DNA of 64,000 bases from an uncultured Pelagibacteraceae bacterium (GTDB lineage: Bacteria > Pseudomonadota > Alphaproteobacteria > Pelagibacterales > Pelagibacteraceae). The stretch is from the NCBI GenBank assembly GCA_902514945.1, contig CABXSO010000002.1, forward strand, positions 1 to 64,000, read 5' to 3'. Below, piece by piece: positions 63,542-64,000 of the stretch. Under the pieces are notes generated by a model. It saw only the letters and a program-made list of their open reading frames with translations. It had not been told where the DNA came from and did no database searches. Position 1 is the first letter of the stretch. Each line of letters begins with the position of its first letter. The position numbers were made by a program, and so were the translations under genes.

Positions 63542-64000
63542 TTAATAAATCGACTTCCTGGCTTAGTTATGGGGATTGATTTTAATTCCTTTGGTAAATT
63601 TTTTAATTTAAAAGTAGGTACATTAATTTTAAGGTGAGAGACGATCTTCATCTTTATTTTAAGTGTTTTTTTTGTTGATCTATCAATAATAGATGCAAAA
63701 CCTATTACGGAGGCTTTGAGCTTTTTAACAAGTTGCGCACATTCCATACTCGATTTACCAGTAGTAATAACGTCTTCAACAATTAGGACTTTAGAACCTT
63801 TTCTAATATTAAAACCTCTTCTTAATCTAAATTTACTTTTAACTCTCTCACAAAATATTGTTTCCTTATTTAAAAGTCTTCCAATTTCATAACCTATTAT
63901 TATACCGCCCATAGCTGGTGCTAGAATAAGATCAAATTTTTTGAATTTTTTTTTAATTTTTTTTGACAGAGATTTACAAATTTTTTCTGCTTTTTTTGGG
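63538..64000 (-). CDS. pyrE: Orotate phosphoribosyltransferase (5' end cut off by window)
   Basis: Forms orotidine 5'-phosphate from orotate and PRPP in pyrimidine synthesis. About 154 C-terminal residues are visible; the frame is open to the window edge, so a methionine near base 63912 is internal. Family marks: 'FDLILAPAMGGIIIGYEI', and the PRPP loop 'VLIVEDVITTGKSSMEC'. The pyrE-pdxJ-acpS-lepB-rnc order supports the call. Confidence 0.94.
   Translation of the reverse strand, partial: PKKAEKICKSLSKKIKKKFKKFDLILAPAMGGIIIGYEIGRLLNKETIFCERVKSKFRLRRGFNIRKGSKVLIVEDVITTGKSSMECAQLVKKLKASVIGFASIIDRSTKKTLKIKMKIVSHLKINVPTFKLKNLPKELKSIPITKPGSRFIK

Overview
The window looks like a chromosomal segment of an alphaproteobacterium of the SAR11 clade (Candidatus Pelagibacter or a close relative). 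This is an inference. It rests on very low GC, very short or negative gene spacing, classic alphaproteobacterial gene orders in a streamlined form, and a tandem SAM-II/SAM-V type leader in front of metY, an arrangement known from Pelagibacter. I see no rRNA, insertion sequence, prophage or CRISPR array. Four tRNA genes are present: Lys-UUU, Ser-UGA, Pro-UGG and Glu-UUC.

Left part (1-31 kb), mostly + strand. It opens with scpB-tatA-tatB-tatC-serS and yajC-secD-secF (chromosome organisation, Tat and Sec export). Then come uvrA with a PuuD-like membrane protein on the - strand, ssb-gyrA-coaD-ppi-tgt, a probable Tat-exported M48 lipoprotein, DUF502, recG and sdhE. Around 19-24 kb lie a large unknown membrane protein, rarD and a cell-wall cluster (mltB-like, rlpA/SPOR, dacA). 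Both rlpA/SPOR and dacA carry a single-base frameshift although all catalytic motifs of dacA are intact. The run continues with tmk-holB-metG-tatD-MBL, then gpx, nhaA and a zinc-ribbon protein on the - strand.

Middle (31-39 kb). An NDUFS4-like gene starts 3 nt after tRNA-Pro and is followed by an SbmA/BacA-like transporter and glpX. tRNA-Glu then leads into a small accessory segment: a GIY-YIG protein, a 705-residue double glycosyltransferase, a GT2 glycosyltransferase and a tyrosine recombinase. Next come two abutting DnaA-box-like 9-mers and a roughly 175-nt stretch of about 54% GC with strong hairpins. This stretch ends in a terminator-like stem only 5 nt before the start codon of a one-domain O6-alkylguanine alkyltransferase. 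It is my best candidate for an undescribed element: a structured leader RNA or a small RNA. A 462-bp AT-rich gene-free stretch follows.

Right part (38.7-64 kb), mostly - strand. It holds two transporters, hom, a previously uncalled 53-residue lipoprotein, argC, rpsI and rplM; the riboswitch-controlled metY; ctaA, chorismate mutase, rpmG, merR, ihfA, plsX, rpmF, the cytochrome bc1 chaperone and bamE; the proton pyrophosphatase hppA; the riboflavin cluster (thiL, nusB, ribH, ribB with a degenerate ribA domain, ribE, ribD, nrdR); glyA, rpiB, a 2-oxoglutarate oxygenase-like gene and hemB; and recO-rnc-lepB-acpS-pdxJ-pyrE (pyrE cut by the window edge).

Taken together, most genes are housekeeping: protein export, replication and repair, translation, cofactor synthesis (riboflavin, heme, CoA, PLP, thiamine), methionine and threonine precursors, and energy coupling. 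Genes left of about 36.5 kb mostly point right and genes right of about 38.7 kb mostly point left, so the middle is also a strand-bias switch.
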